Positions 47,864-58,287 of a stretch of 64,000 nucleotides of DNA are shown here, one piece after another. Source of the DNA: Amblyomma americanum (lineage: Eukaryota; Arthropoda; Arachnida; Ixodida; Ixodidae); the NCBI RefSeq assembly GCF_052857255.1, contig NC_135507.1, forward strand, positions 74,214,020-74,278,019, read 5' to 3'. A model generated the notes under the pieces. It searched no databases and had not been told where the DNA came from. It was given only the letters and a program-made list of their open reading frames with translations. Position 1 is the first letter of the stretch; each line of letters begins with the position of its first letter. The translations under genes and the position numbers were made by a program.

Positions 47864-49656
47864 TGTGTCATAACTCAAAACTCCTGCGTTCGCCTCCTGG
47901 CCGAGAAGCATATCCTGCGTGCGAGCCAGGAAGTGTGGGAGCTGTTATGACACTGCGTTAAAGAAGGTAAACAGCCGAACGATGGACGGACTACACCCCC
48001 CCCCCCCCCCCCCAACTTGGTGTGCATAAATGGCAACCCCACATCTCGACGCCCGTTAGCGGCGACTAACCGCGAGCTCGAAGAGAAGAGGCGTCCGTTC
48101 GAGTGCACAGCAATGAACTGCGTCATCGCTGAGCCACGCCCCCTGCCGTTTGTATGCGAGTCGGGTCGAAATCTGTTCGAACAGAAAGCTCTGCTCCCCA
48201 GCTGTTTATGTGGCATACAAAACTCGATCAAATTGTTCCGTAGAAGTTTTATTGCCAGCGGAAAAGCACCCAAAAGGACCCTTGTACCGCACACTTCCCT
48301 GCATATCAAGCACATGAGGGACAATCACAGAGGAGAAGGACGGTATTTACTCAGGCTAAAAGTGGCAGGCGTGAGCTATAGAGGGTGTAAAACTGATGGA
48401 CACTTCTCTCGTTTTGGAGGTCGTGGTTCAGAGCACATTTGGTAGGACGCTCGACGCTACTCTCCAAGTGCAGGTAGATTGCCACCCATGGTGGTCCGGG
48501 TGGTGACACCTCCAACCTCGCCAGTCATTTCTATGCTATTCTTGTCATCCCGTATAACACGTGCAAGTGAGCTAGCGTAGCAACGGAACTCGTACCAAAA
48601 CGAATGTCCTTCTCGCTTGGGCTAGTCGGTGTGCTGACAGGAGGGCGCCGCTTGTCTCCAAACAGCAAAGTGCTGGTCTTTTAGGAATGGATTCGGGGCC
48701 GTCGGGGTTGGAGGACAATGAACGGCACAGCAGCGCATTGCTCGAAAACCACATCCACCGAGCAGTCCTCTCTCCAACCTGTCCAGACATTTATGACCCG
48801 AAGAAAAAACGCGCCATCCATCGCAAGTCGCTAAGAAAACAGACCAAGTTAGTCGCACCGACATCTTTCGGTTACCGTATCTCATTCGCACGATCTGTCT
48901 CGACGCGATGCCACTTGCATTTGTCGAGCTCAGCGCCACTCCTTGCCATGCCACAAGTTCAACCATTACAAAGAACATAAAAGACGCCCGCACTGCCAAG
49001 TCTGCGGGACGTTCCCAGGCAATGAACACACGTACCTGAAGTGCCCTAAGGCCACCCGGACACCTTATTTCCTCCTCAGTGTCACCTTATACCTCGCCAC
49101 ATCCCTAAAAAATTGCGCAGCTAGACGGCTCCGCCTCCGGAACTACGAGCCGCCCAGTGGCGCTGTCTGGCTGCTCATATTCATGGCATCCCAGGGGACA
49201 CGTGATTTGGACTACCACCATGGGAATCAAGTCACGCCGATGCGCTACAGACACAAACACGGATCGCACATGAGGTCCTCGAACAATGTAGAGCGTTTTA
49301 CGTCCCTTGGCCTGCCTTATAGGCAACAGAGACATACAATGAACTTCTTTTTTCGCATATTCAAATGACGTTGAACATCTCGACAAGCTCTGATTTCGCC
49401 TTGCATGTTTCCCATGAGCATCCCTAACGCAGTGGGCTTTGTTAGCCCATTTGTCTGACAATGCACTTCATCATTTCATACGTAACGTCATTACTCGCCG
49501 ATGCACTTTAGTACGGATTCAATGCCGGCATTTTATCTTCTCCCTTTTTTATTTCTTTCAATTTACCTTTCCCGCACCGCTCTTCTTCCTCTTTATCTCT
49601 CAAATTCCCTTCCCCACGCAGAGTAGCATGCTAGGGCTAGTGATTTTTAAACGCCG
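47864..49656. other. Unassigned DNA, possible decayed LINE coding
   Basis: A poly-C run lies at 47996-48013. The frame at 48943-49368 includes HCQVCGTFPGNEHTYLKC, a C-x2-C...H...C pattern like the C-terminal zinc knuckle of some LINE ORF2 proteins, preceded by PKKKRAIHRKSLRKQ-type basic sequence in another frame. It may be a frameshifted LINE remnant. No intact gene is supported. Confidence 0.3.
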
Positions 49657-49666
49657 GCTAAATTTT

Positions 49667-49985
49667 CATAATAATAATTGGTTTTGGGGAAAGGAAATGG
49701 CGCAGTATCTGTCTCATATACCGTTGGACACCTGAACCGCGCCGTAAGGCAAGGGATAAAGGAGGGAGTGAAAGAAGAAAGGAAGAGAGAAGTGCCGCAG
49801 TGGAGGGCTCCGGAATAATTTTTACCCCTGGGGATCTTTAACGTGCACTGACATCGCACAGCAAACGGGCGCCTTAGCTAGCGTTTTGCCTCAATCGAAA
49901 CGCGGCCGCCGCGGTCGGGTTCGAACCCGGGAATTCCGGATCAGTAGTCGGGCGCCCTAAGCACTGAGCCACCGCGGCGGGTCCA
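49667..49985 (-). mobile_element. SINE type B, full length
   Basis: Minus strand: tRNA head at about 49905-49980 (inverted B box GGGTTCGAACCCG), body, 3' end CGCCATTTCCTTTCCCC and a short ATT tail (49669-49679). The target duplication GCTAAATTTT is at 49657-49666 and 49986-49995. Confidence 0.9.
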
Positions 49986-50100
49986 GCTAAATTTTTTGTT
50001 TCCATTTCAAGGTTCCTCTCTCTCTCTCCCGAAGGTATTTTGCACTAATTCTTCGCGTGCTGAGGGGTATCAATGCGCGTTTTGTAGGTGAAACGCGAAA

Positions 50101-50280
50101 GGTGTCCGTCTACTGTCGGTGCACGTTAAAACGTCGGTGCACGTTAAAGATCGGGCATCGTTGCGCGTTAAATGTCTCCAGATGGTCGAAATTAATACGG
50201 GACCCTCCGCTGCGACGCCTCTTTCCCTCTTCCTTCTTTCACTCTCTCTTGCCCTCATGGCGCGATTGAGGTGTCCACCC
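50101..50280 (+). mobile_element. SINE type B fragment with internal duplication
   Basis: It runs from TGTCCGTCTACTGTCGGTGC through CCAGATGGTCGAAATTAAT and TTCTTTCACTCTCTC to GGCGCGATTGAGGTGTCCA. The word GTCGGTGCACGTTAAA is present twice in tandem (about 50115-50148). It lies head-on to the next SINE. Confidence 0.7.
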
Positions 50281-50363
50281 AGCGCCTATTTTTTTTTTTG
50301 CCGCACGGCCGCCACGGCCGGGGTTGAACGCCGGTCCTCAAGCTCGACAACCGAGAGTGAGAG

Positions 50364-50445
<82 letters not shown>

Positions 50446-50545
50446 TGGTTTTTTTGGGAAAGGAAATGGCGCAGTATCTGTCCCATACATCGTTGGACAC
50501 CTTAACCGCGCCGTAAGGGAAGGGATAAAGGAGGGAGTGAAAGAA
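50364..50545 (-). mobile_element. SINE type B 3' fragment with long ATT tail
   Basis: (AAT)n at 50364-50446 is the tail of a minus-strand SINE piece (50447-50545: CATTTCCTTTCCC side to TTCTTTCACTCC). The body upstream of the pyrimidine tract is missing. Confidence 0.8.
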
Positions 50546-51158
50546 CCAAACTTTGTCAATGAGGGTGGAGGGAAAGGGTCTACTACAAAAATTGAAGAGA
50601 GTGAAACGTTTGTCGATGATGGCATTGTTAAACGGGCCGTTTATAATCGTGACAAACGCTGCGCAAGCACCACGAGCTCCTTGCTGTACACTTTCGATTC
50701 CCGTGCCCCTCGCGCTGTGGGAATCTCCTGCCAGTGCGCGCAAAGCGCGACCTCTCCCATAATCCTCGACTCAGCAGTAAGCGCTCTGTTCTGTGCCCTC
50801 ACTGTGCTCTAGCGAGACGAAATAACGAACCAGTCGAGCGCCCGTAATCGCTCACTGGGCCGACTAAAGAGCGGCCGGCGCGCTTAGCGTCTTCGGCGCC
50901 GCGTCGTTGCATGTCGTCGAGCGGTTAAACGGGCATTCGCAGGGCGGCCATCCGCGGGTAACGGCCGCGCTAACGGCGCTGACGCCCGGCTGCAACTGCT
51001 GTGGCAAATCCGCTGGCGCCGAGCTGCTGGCCTCGTCTGCGAAACTGTTTGGGAAAATGCATCTCCAACTTTGTGCGCTGCAGCTGCTACTATTGTTAAA
51101 CCGCGACGAAGTTCTCTGTGCTTCCATGTCGCGATGGGTGCAAGTGTGGATAAGTCTG

Positions 51159-51159
<1 letters not shown>
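50546..51159. other. Unassigned DNA
   Basis: GC-rich at 50820-51060. No gene is recognised. Confidence 0.4.
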
Positions 51160-51245
<86 letters not shown>

Positions 51246-51534
51246 GTTTTTGGGGAAAGGAAATGGCGCAGTATCTGTCTCATATATCGTTGGACACCTG
51301 AACCGCGCCAAACACGTTTCTGGAGACGGCCGAGCGTTGTTTGGAGCGGAAGTTTTAAAGGCGCTGGCTGGGAAACCTGCTGCTAGTTCGCGGAAGCTTT
51401 GGAAACTGGCCGTTCAAATTATTTTATTTAGTGCTTGCGATGGCGTAGTGCATCGTAAGCAACAGGTGCCGTAGTGGAGGGCTCCGGAATAATTTCGTCC
51501 ACCTGGAGATCTTTAACGTGCACTGACATAGCAC
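51160..51534 (-). mobile_element. SINE type B with long tail, interrupted
   Basis: The (AAT)n tail at 51160-51244 is followed by minus-strand SINE sequence at 51245-51308 and again at 51467-51534, where the body (GGTGCCGTAGTGGAGGGC) resumes. The intervening 158 bp (51309-51466) is unrelated and replaces the pyrimidine tract. Confidence 0.75.
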
Positions 51535-51540
51535 CGAACC

Positions 51541-51739
51541 CGACCGCGGCGGCTGCGTTTTTATGGAGGCAAAACGCTAAGGCGCCCGTGTGCTGTGCTA
51601 TGTCGGTGCAATTTAAAGATCCCCAGGTGGTCGAAATTATTCCAGGGACCTCCACTACGGCACCTCTTTTTTTCTTTCTTCTTTCACTCCACCCATATAT
51701 CTTCCCTTACGGCGCGGTTCAGGTGTCCAACGATATATG
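51541..51739 (+). mobile_element. SINE type B, left part, split by solo LTR
   Basis: It runs from the end of the tRNA head (CCGCGGCGGCTGCG) through GGCGCCCGTGTGCTGTGC and CGGCGCGGTTCAGGTGTCC to CGATATATG. The 3' remainder, AGACACATACTGCACCATTTCC with its ATT tail, is at 60639-60697. The two were separated by an LTR insertion at TATG. Confidence 0.8.
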
Positions 51740-52711
51740 TGTGACGTTCCCACCTGTCGGGGGTCAGTCACATAATCTACGGGTCCTGCTGAAGCGAGGA
51801 GAAATGAGCCAACAAGGCGGTAACCCGGCAAAACATTATTTATTCTTCTCTGCCTGAAGGCGAAACTGGTGGTCCGCTCACCGCTGGCTTTCAGGAGCCT
51901 CTGGTTGTAGGTCCGGCAGATCGGGGCTCCACTCCAATCGTCTCGCATCGGCGGGCCGCGGCTGCTTCGGCTCTCCCGGGCTCTGCCTCTCTTCCCGGCG
52001 TCTCTCGGCTGGCGGTGCTGTGACGGGTCGAGGCCATAGGACTCTTGGGCGTTTCGGCTGGCGGTCAGTTTGCTACGGACGCTGAAGTCCGGCTTCGCTG
52101 ATTATAGACCCGCGCGACATCTTGCGTCCGTTCGCCTCGCCCGTCTCTGCTCGACTCCTTTCCTTTGTCTCGTTGGCCCCGCCGCGTCTCTCCGGAGATT
52201 CCCTTTCTCTCTCTCTCTCTCTCTGGGTCATCCTCGCCCAACGGTTTTTCGTCGTCGCTGCTCACACAGCCGATCAAAGGCACCCGCCAAACTTCTAGGA
52301 ATCCGCGGCTGTTACGACGGGAAGGCCGATGGCGCCGTTGGGGATGGGTCGAAGGGGATCAGGTGTCCCTCGGAGGCCGACGCTTCTCTGCAGTCAGTCC
52401 GTCCGGCGCCAGCCGCCGACCTCCTCCGCCACCTCGAGCCATTACGCAGCCCGTCGTGTCCGCTGCTGGTATGGTCGCCTGTCGGCCTGCACACACAAAC
52501 GCTCAAACGAACCCGTCTTCGCGCGCCGGTGGGGGGGGGGGGGGGGGGGAAGCGCGGCGCAAACCGCAGGGATGACTGCGGCTGCGTAGGGCACCGCGCG
52601 CAGCCTCTCCTCTTTAGCCGTCTGGCGGTCTTTGCACATCTGTCTTCTGCATCGCCCGCCGCCGTCTTCGCCGACATGTCTGGGTCGATAAATTTGAAGG
52701 CAGGGAAAATG
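51740..52711 (-). mobile_element. Solo LTR of another LTR element, left part
   Basis: It starts TGTGACGTTCCC. The other end, CCCTTCACA, is at 60634, giving TGTGA...TCACA ends and a 4-bp target duplication, TATG (51736-51739 and 60635-60638). The LTR is about 1041 bp (51740-52711 plus 60566-60634) once the nested gypsy element is removed. A minus-strand AATAAA at 51839-51844 suggests minus orientation. No internal region accompanies it. The CT tract (about 52206-52224) and poly-G (52530-52549) are inside it. Confidence 0.65.
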
Positions 52712-53896
52712 TGTGATGACCCCCATAATGCGCAGGTCCACACGGGACGGAGAGGCAAAGAGACACCGTATGGCTCAGTTTAAACAAACAGGTATATTCA
52801 ATAATTACACATGGTTAAGGTTATACATCAGAGGCTAGGGCGTCCGAGCTTACGTGCCGACGACTTCATGGGGGCGATGGAGTGGCTCCGGAGTTGGGCT
52901 CGAGCGGTTGCTGGCAGAAGCTGCACGCCGACGGGCTTCGGCGCTGAAGGCCCTCTTGGCGAACGATGTCGTCCTGAGCGTGCTTGCAGTAGAATTTCAA
53001 TAGTCGTCCGTTTCTTCGAGGATGGTTCACAAACCCTTCCTCCAGTGTCGCCCGGCCCGGAAGATGAACACAGGAGGCGAGCTTGTAGATGATGACAGCA
53101 GAGCACAATTTTACAACATACATATACAGAGAGCCAAACTGGAAAAAAGCAGAACTGAATCTACAAAAGAACAAACTTTGCACCACTTCACTCATCGACC
53201 GGGCAGGCCAGTGCCTAAGCAGCATCACATCACATGCCAAGCATGGAGCCCCAGCTCAGACTGAACTGCATCCGTTTACATGCGCTTTTAAGCACTTGAT
53301 TAACAAAGGACTAAGGGCGGTCATTTCCAGTGGCCCGCCCAAAGCATCAATTCTCCAATCCAAAATAACATGCGAGATGGGGACCACCCCTTGGGCTGGG
53401 CTTAGCCTCGACCCCAGAGTCTGTTAACAATACAAACTAAATAAACAACAAAAACGCCACCACTCTCTCTCAAGTGAGAGTATACACAGGCTCTCTCTTC
53501 GGAGCTAATTCACTAGCGCCTGTCTTTCCACATTCTTGGCGAGTACTGCCTGTCCGCCATGACAGGTGTCCGTCGCGGCCCTTCTGGGAAGCTGTGGGTG
53601 CCTTCCCGGCGATAGCCCACGACAAAGGGGGGGGAGGGAAAGAATGTCGTCTTCGCGGTTTCGCATAGCGTCGGCTGTGGTACGGCGCGCTCTGGCCCGC
53701 TGACAGCTCCCCTGTCCTGGAATGCAACCGGAAATTGGGGAGGACAAAGCCTGTTTCCCCGGGGCGGCGGCGGGACCGGTTTTTCCGGTCGTCACTCAAA
53801 GAGCATGGCTGGGCAATTGATGATGCCGCTGTCACGGTTCCCCGTCTACGCCGCGCCGTCGAACGTGGATCCTCGTATCACACACGGAATGTCACA
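52712..53896 (-). repeat. 3' LTR (1185 bp)
   Basis: Ends TGTGATGACC and GGAATGTCACA form a TGTGA/TCACA inverted repeat. Identical to the 5' LTR except for 8 versus 7 G in a run (about 53627-53634) and G versus A at about 53761. Confidence 0.95.
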
Positions 53897-53911
53897 CTCG
53901 CTCACCCTCCA
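53897..53911 (-). other. Probable polypurine tract
   Basis: The minus-strand sequence TGGAGGGTGAGCGAG abuts the 3' LTR where second-strand DNA synthesis is primed. It is purine-rich but not pure, so the exact primer is uncertain. Confidence 0.45.
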
Positions 53912-54390
53912 GAAGAATGTTCTCCGAACATTTGAGTCCACGCAGCTCCCCTTGTCTTTCTGAATCGCCTCGCACAGTGCGTCCGACAAAACACTTTTCG
54001 CTGCACTCAACACCACTGCACAACACCATATGCCTCCGCTGTCAATACTGGCGTCTCCAGGGGCAGCACTGATCTTCTTTTACAGATAAACATGAAACTC
54101 AGCACCCAAGCCTCTCCTTTCTAGTCCAAACTGGACGAAAATAAATTTACCACAGCTACAAAGGAGCTCCCACTTCTAGCACGATCACGGCACAGACAAA
54201 AATATAGATAACGAAAGGAAGTAGGGCAGGTTCTGCATGCGCTCCGCATGCTCTCCTGTGCAGGTGTTACTTAATGACAGAAAGGTTTAACTACCAACTC
54301 CGATAACTTAACACATAAGCACATAGCAATGTTATGAGCTGCGGCATTACACAATTCTAACCAGTTCACAACTCCGCTCTGTTTACGCCA
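53912..54390 (-). other. Non-coding 3' internal region
   Basis: About 480 bp between the pol stop and the polypurine tract. No envelope-like frame is present. Confidence 0.6.
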
Positions 54391-57300
54391 TTAGTCCGAC
54401 TTAGCTTTCCGATTTCGCAGCGGATATCGGCCTTCATGAGTCATACTAAATAAGTCTGTGCCCCTTTGTCTGCTTTGGGACTTGCGAGGGCTCGTGGCAG
54501 GAGCCTCTCCTGGCGTTATCTGCGCGGCAACCTCGCGCGCTTCTTCTTCTAGCAATGCATGAAGTAAATCCGGTGGCATTCCGGCCGTCACCTCGGGCGC
54601 CTGCCGAACAAATGCAGGAGAGGGCGTTTCTTGCGAACTATCTGCGCGCTCCGCTTCACTTCTGTCCCCATCAAAATCCGCGCTTTCCCTTTCCTCATTT
54701 CGTGAATACTGAACCGGTGCCGACTTGAGGCGATTTGCGTGTATCCTTATCAAACGCCGGTTCACGTCTCGGACTCTGAAGTTTACCGGAGAAAGCTTCT
54801 CGACAACCTCGCACGGTCCTCTCCACTTCGTCTGGAACTTACGAGCTAGCCCAATCTGCCTTTGGCAGTTTTCAATGTACACGCTGTCCCCCACATCAAA
54901 CGGCGCGTCTCTAGCACTGCGATCGTGCACCTCCTTCCTGCGCTTCGCCGCTTTCTTTAAGGACTCCTTTGCGATGTCCCTCGCCACTTGCAAGCGCGAT
55001 TCTAGCTCAACCTTATAGTCGTCCAGTGAAGCGTATGGGACACGACGGGGGCCCTCTGGCACTTCACTAGGCTGGTCCGGGTCTCGGCCGTAGAGAAGAA
55101 AGAATGGCGATTCGCCCGTGCTCTCGTGTGCTGCGGAATTGTAGGCAAACATTGCATACGGGAGCCACAAGTCCCAGTCCCGCTGGTCGCGCGAAACAAA
55201 ATGCGACAGGAACCCGGCCACGGTTTGGTTCAGTCGCTCCACCGCGCCGTTGCAAGCCGGATGGTACGGTGTTGTCTGCTTCTTAGCGATCTTAAGCAGC
55301 TCGCAAACTCTCCTCATTAGCTGCGACACGAAGTTCGTTCCCCGATCTGTCAAGAGTTGCCTCGGGGGTCCATGTCGGAGCACGATCTGTTCGACAAATG
55401 CTCTTGCAACCGTGTCTGCCTTCTGATCTGGGAGTGCTACCGCTTCCGCGTATTTTGAAAGGTGGTCGACAAATACTAAAATGTACTTGTTTCCGGAAGT
55501 GGTCGTGGGCAATGGGCCCATTATGTCCATACCTGTCCGCTCGAAGGGAGCCGAAACCTCAGGGAACGGCTGAATTGGAGCTGGTCTTCGTCCCTTGGGT
55601 GTTTTTCTTTCGAGACAGGAATGACACTTCGCACAGTAGTCTCTAACATCCTGTCGCATGCCACTCCAAAAGTACAAACGCTCCACACGCCTGCGTGTCT
55701 TCGCTACGCCAAAATGACCGGCGCATGGCGCATCGTGAAACGCGCGAAGAACCCTTTCTGTCCACGACCGAGGTATGACGACTCTCTCCCAAGCGGTTTT
55801 CTCTGGTCTCCCTTTCCTGGTTGGCCTCGTGCGCCGACACAGGGTGCCGTCTTTGTCAATGAAATAACCTAGCTGTTCGGGATGAGACGGTGCGCCCTCT
55901 AAGCTTTCGATTATTCGCTTCAGGTCAGGATCTTTGCACTGCTCTGTGCGTAATTCGGCGGGGTCGACTACGGGGACAAACTCTTCTATAGCTGCCACGG
56001 CAGCTGTGCGGCTGAGTGCATCAGCGTTCAGATGTGTCTTTCCTGACTTGTGCTCAACTTCAAAGCAGTATTCCTGCAGGTGTAGATTCCATCTAGCGAG
56101 TCGCGAGCTAGGGTCCCTGACACTCATCACCCATTTCAGAGGATGGCAGTCTGTGACTAGCTTGAATTTGCGGCCGTAAAGGTAGCATCTGAAGTGCTTT
56201 ACTGCCCAGACAACGGCGAGGCACTCCCTTTCCGTAGCTCCGTACTTTTGCTCTGTGGGGCTCAACTGTCGGCTAGCAAAAGCAACGGGATGTTCTTTGC
56301 CCTCGATAACCTGAGATAGCACGGCACCAACTGCGAACTTTGACGCCTCTGTGGCCATAACGAAGGGCAAACTAAAATCCGGGTGGCGTAACAGCGGTGC
56401 ACTCATTAGCTTCCTTTTCAGGGCCCCAAAAGCATTCTCCGCGTTTTCGTCCCAACGAAAGGCGACATTTTTGGCTGTTAAGGCGGTGAGCGGCTTAGCG
56501 AGCTTGGCGAACTCCTCTATGTGCCTTCGGTAGTAACCGATCAGGCCGAGAAACTGCCGGACCTGGCGGACGCTAGTCGGGGATGGAAAATCCGAGACAC
56601 ACCTTAGTTTCTCAGGGTCCGGTCGCACGCCGTCAGCTGAAACAACGTGCCCGAGGTATTTCACCTCGTTTTTGAGGAATTGGCACTTAGAGGGCTTCAG
56701 TTTGAGACCCGCTGCTCTTAGTCGCACCAAAACCTGCTCAATATCGCGCAAATGGTTATCAAAACTGCCACTGTATATGATAATGTCATCCATATACACG
56801 AAGCACAGCCTCCCCAGAAGACCTGCCAGGATAACATCAGCGGTTCTCTGCCAGACAGCAGGGCTGTTGGCCAGACCCATCGGCATTCTTTTCCATTCAT
56901 AGTGCCCTGAGGGCGTGTTGAATGCCGTTTTCTCGGCATCTGCCGGATCCATTGCTATCTGCCAGAATCCCGCCGCCATGTCCACTACCGTGAAGTACCT
57001 GGCAGAGCCCAGCTGAGAAAGCGTCTCCTGTATATTGGGGATGGGGTATGGATCGATGCGAGTTACGGCATTTAGTTTGCGGTAGTCCACTACCAATCGA
57101 TACGAGCCATCTGGCTTTTCCACCAATAGTGCTGGTGCTCCCCAGGGTGACTTTGAGTGTTCGACAATGCCGCGATCAATCAGGTCCTGCACCTGCCGCT
57201 CCATCTCCTCACGTTGGGAGTAAGGAATCCTGTACGCACGCTGGTAAACGGGCGATGAAGTGCCGGTTTCTATCCTGTGCTTTATAACGCCACAGCAGCC

Positions 57301-58281
57301 CAAATCCAGGTTGGACGCGGCGAATACTTCCGAGTAGTCGTTCAGCAAACCAGCCAGAGCCTCCCTCTCCCTGGATTTTACGTGAGAAAGATCGAACGAC
57401 ACCTTTGGAGCAGCCGAAGGACTAGTATGCTCTACAGTGGCGAGTACCGTATCGGTGGGCTCACGTTGCTCTATCGCAGATGTGAAGAAAGCCAATGTTT
57501 TGTTCTTGGGAAGGCTCAGTGGCTGCTGGCTACAGTTAACCACCCGTAGGGGCACTCTGTGGGCGTCATTAACTGTCACGAGGCACGCGGCTGCCTTCAG
57601 GCCATTGCTGAGAGAGTCGACCGGCTCAAGCACTCCCACGGCGCCGCTCTCTACATCTGAAGGCACAAACGCGTACAAAATGTGCTCCGACCAAGGAAGG
57701 ACGACCGCCTCCTCGACCAGCCGGACGGCAACCCGCGAATATACCTTCTCCAATGATCCCACTGTTTGACGGGTGTCAATATCGGTAATGCGAATCTCAG
57801 CCCCTCTCCTGTTCAAAAACGGAACTTTTGAGCCGCCCGCATTAACCTCTTCCTCAGAGAATGAGACTACTACCTTCCCTTTTCTCAAAAAATCCTGCCC
57901 TAATATACCTGACACTCCGTTTGGCAGAGACACCGTGTCCGGGCATACGTAGCAGGGGTGCTCCAATGCAATTCCGCCGAGAGAGAAGTGTAACCGGTAG
58001 AGTCCACTTATGCCAAGAGGATCCCCCGTTATGCCTACAAATTTGGTTGCCATACCACCAGACGCTTCCAACACCTCGCGGTCCCCCTTCCTTCGAAGCG
58101 TGTTAAAACTGCTCTCCTTAAGCAATGTCACCTTTGACCCCGTATCTATCAACAATTCCATACAACAACCATTTAACTTGCAACGCACAACAGGGCATGC
58201 CTCGTCGGCCACACAAACTACCACCACCTCATCATCTACTGCTCCCTCCCCACGCTCCTCAGGCTGGGGAGGACTAACTAG
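54391..58281 (-). CDS. pol: Pol polyprotein of Ty3/gypsy element
   Basis: 1296 codons decoded after a -1 shift. Numbering below starts at the GTG at 58227 (1278 residues). Protease: DTGS at 28-31 and ILGQDFL at 108-114. Reverse transcriptase: about 320-535, with aspartate 416 (VVDMAAG) and YMDD at 478-481. RNase H: about 620-740, with E668, D693 and D736, but the usual first aspartate is glutamate 627 (ATEAS). Integrase: zinc finger H831, H838, C865, C868; catalytic D901, D961, E997 with the classic 35-residue D-E spacing; a GPY/F-like module near 1134-1153 reads GPC. The tail is charged, without chromodomain. The frame is unbroken. It would be made as Gag-Pol, cleaved by its own protease, and act in cytoplasmic particles before nuclear integration. 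Confidence 0.93.
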   Translation of the reverse strand, partial: LVSPPQPEERGEGAVDDEVVVVCVADEACPVVRCKLNGCCMELLIDTGSKVTLLKESSFNTLRRKGDREVLEASGGMATKFVGITGDPLGISGLYRLHFSLGGIALEHPCYVCPDTVSLPNGVSGILGQDFLRKGKVVVSFSEEEVNAGGSKVPFLNRRGAEIRITDIDTRQTVGSLEKVYSRVAVRLVEEAVVLPWSEHILYAFVPSDVESGAVGVLEPVDSLSNGLKAAACLVTVNDAHRVPLRVVNCSQQPLSLPKNKTLAFFTSAIEQREPTDTVLATVEHTSPSAAPKVSFDLSHVKSREREALAGLLNDYSEVFAASNLDLGCCGVIKHRIETGTSSPVYQRAYRIPYSQREEMERQVQDLIDRGIVEHSKSPWGAPALLVEKPDGSYRLVVDYRKLNAVTRIDPYPIPNIQETLSQLGSARYFTVVDMAAGFWQIAMDPADAEKTAFNTPSGHYEWKRMPMGLANSPAVWQRTADVILAGLLGRLCFVYMDDIIIYSGSFDNHLRDIEQVLVRLRAAGLKLKPSKCQFLKNEVKYLGHVVSADGVRPDPEKLRCVSDFPSPTSVRQVRQFLGLIGYYRRHIEEFAKLAKPLTALTAKNVAFRWDENAENAFGALKRKLMSAPLLRHPDFSLPFVMATEASKFAVGAVLSQVIEGKEHPVAFASRQLSPTEQKYGATERECLAVVWAVKHFRCYLYGRKFKLVTDCHPLKWVMSVRDPSSRLARWNLHLQEYCFEVEHKSGKTHLNADALSRTAAVAAIEEFVPVVDPAELRTEQCKDPDLKRIIESLEGAPSHPEQLGYFIDKDGTLCRRTRPTRKGRPEKTAWERVVIPRSWTERVLRAFHDAPCAGHFGVAKTRRRVERLYFWSGMRQDVRDYCAKCHSCLERKTPKGRRPAPIQPFPEVSAPFERTGMDIMGPLPTTTSGNKYILVFVDHLSKYAEAVALPDQKADTVARAFVEQIVLRHGPPRQLLTDRGTNFVSQLMRRVCELLKIAKKQTTPYHPACNGAVERLNQTVAGFLSHFVSRDQRDWDLWLPYAMFAYNSAAHESTGESPFFLLYGRDPDQPSEVPEGPRRVPYASLDDYKVELESRLQVARDIAKESLKKAAKRRKEVHDRSARDAPFDVGDSVYIENCQRQIGLARKFQTKWRGPCEVVEKLSPVNFRVRDVNRRLIRIHANRLKSAPVQYSRNEERESADFDGDRSEAERADSSQETPSPAFVRQAPEVTAGMPPDLLHALLEEEAREVAAQITPGEAPATSPRKSQSRQRGTDLFSMTHEGRYPLRNRKAKSD

Positions 58282-58287
58282 TTTTTT
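58245..58287 (-). promoter_or_regulatory. -1 ribosomal frameshift signal
   Basis: On the minus strand the gag codons TCA AAA AAC TAG contain the slippery heptamer A AAA AAC (58287-58281) directly before the gag stop (58280-58278). Eight nucleotides after the heptamer an 8-bp perfect stem begins: CCTCCCCA (58272-58265) pairs with TGGGGAGG (58252-58245) around a 12-nt loop. The pol frame is the -1 frame and is open across this point. The layout matches known retroviral and retrotransposon signals. Confidence 0.85.

Noticed and set aside
48017..49368. Host zinc-binding protein gene
   Set aside because: The cysteine/histidine motif is short, frames shift between segments, and the pattern is more like a decayed LINE.
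50255..51386. Frames rich in poly-I, poly-N, poly-Y or poly-L
   Set aside because: Translations of (AAT)n microsatellites that are SINE tails.
52811..53835. Frames within the gypsy LTRs (repeated at 59477-60500)
   Set aside because: They are identical only because the LTRs are duplicates. LTRs are non-coding and frames occur on both strands.
58227..58227. GTG at 58227 as the real pol start
   Set aside because: It is only an alternative start codon inside a longer open frame. The frameshift heptamer at 58281-58287 explains pol expression.
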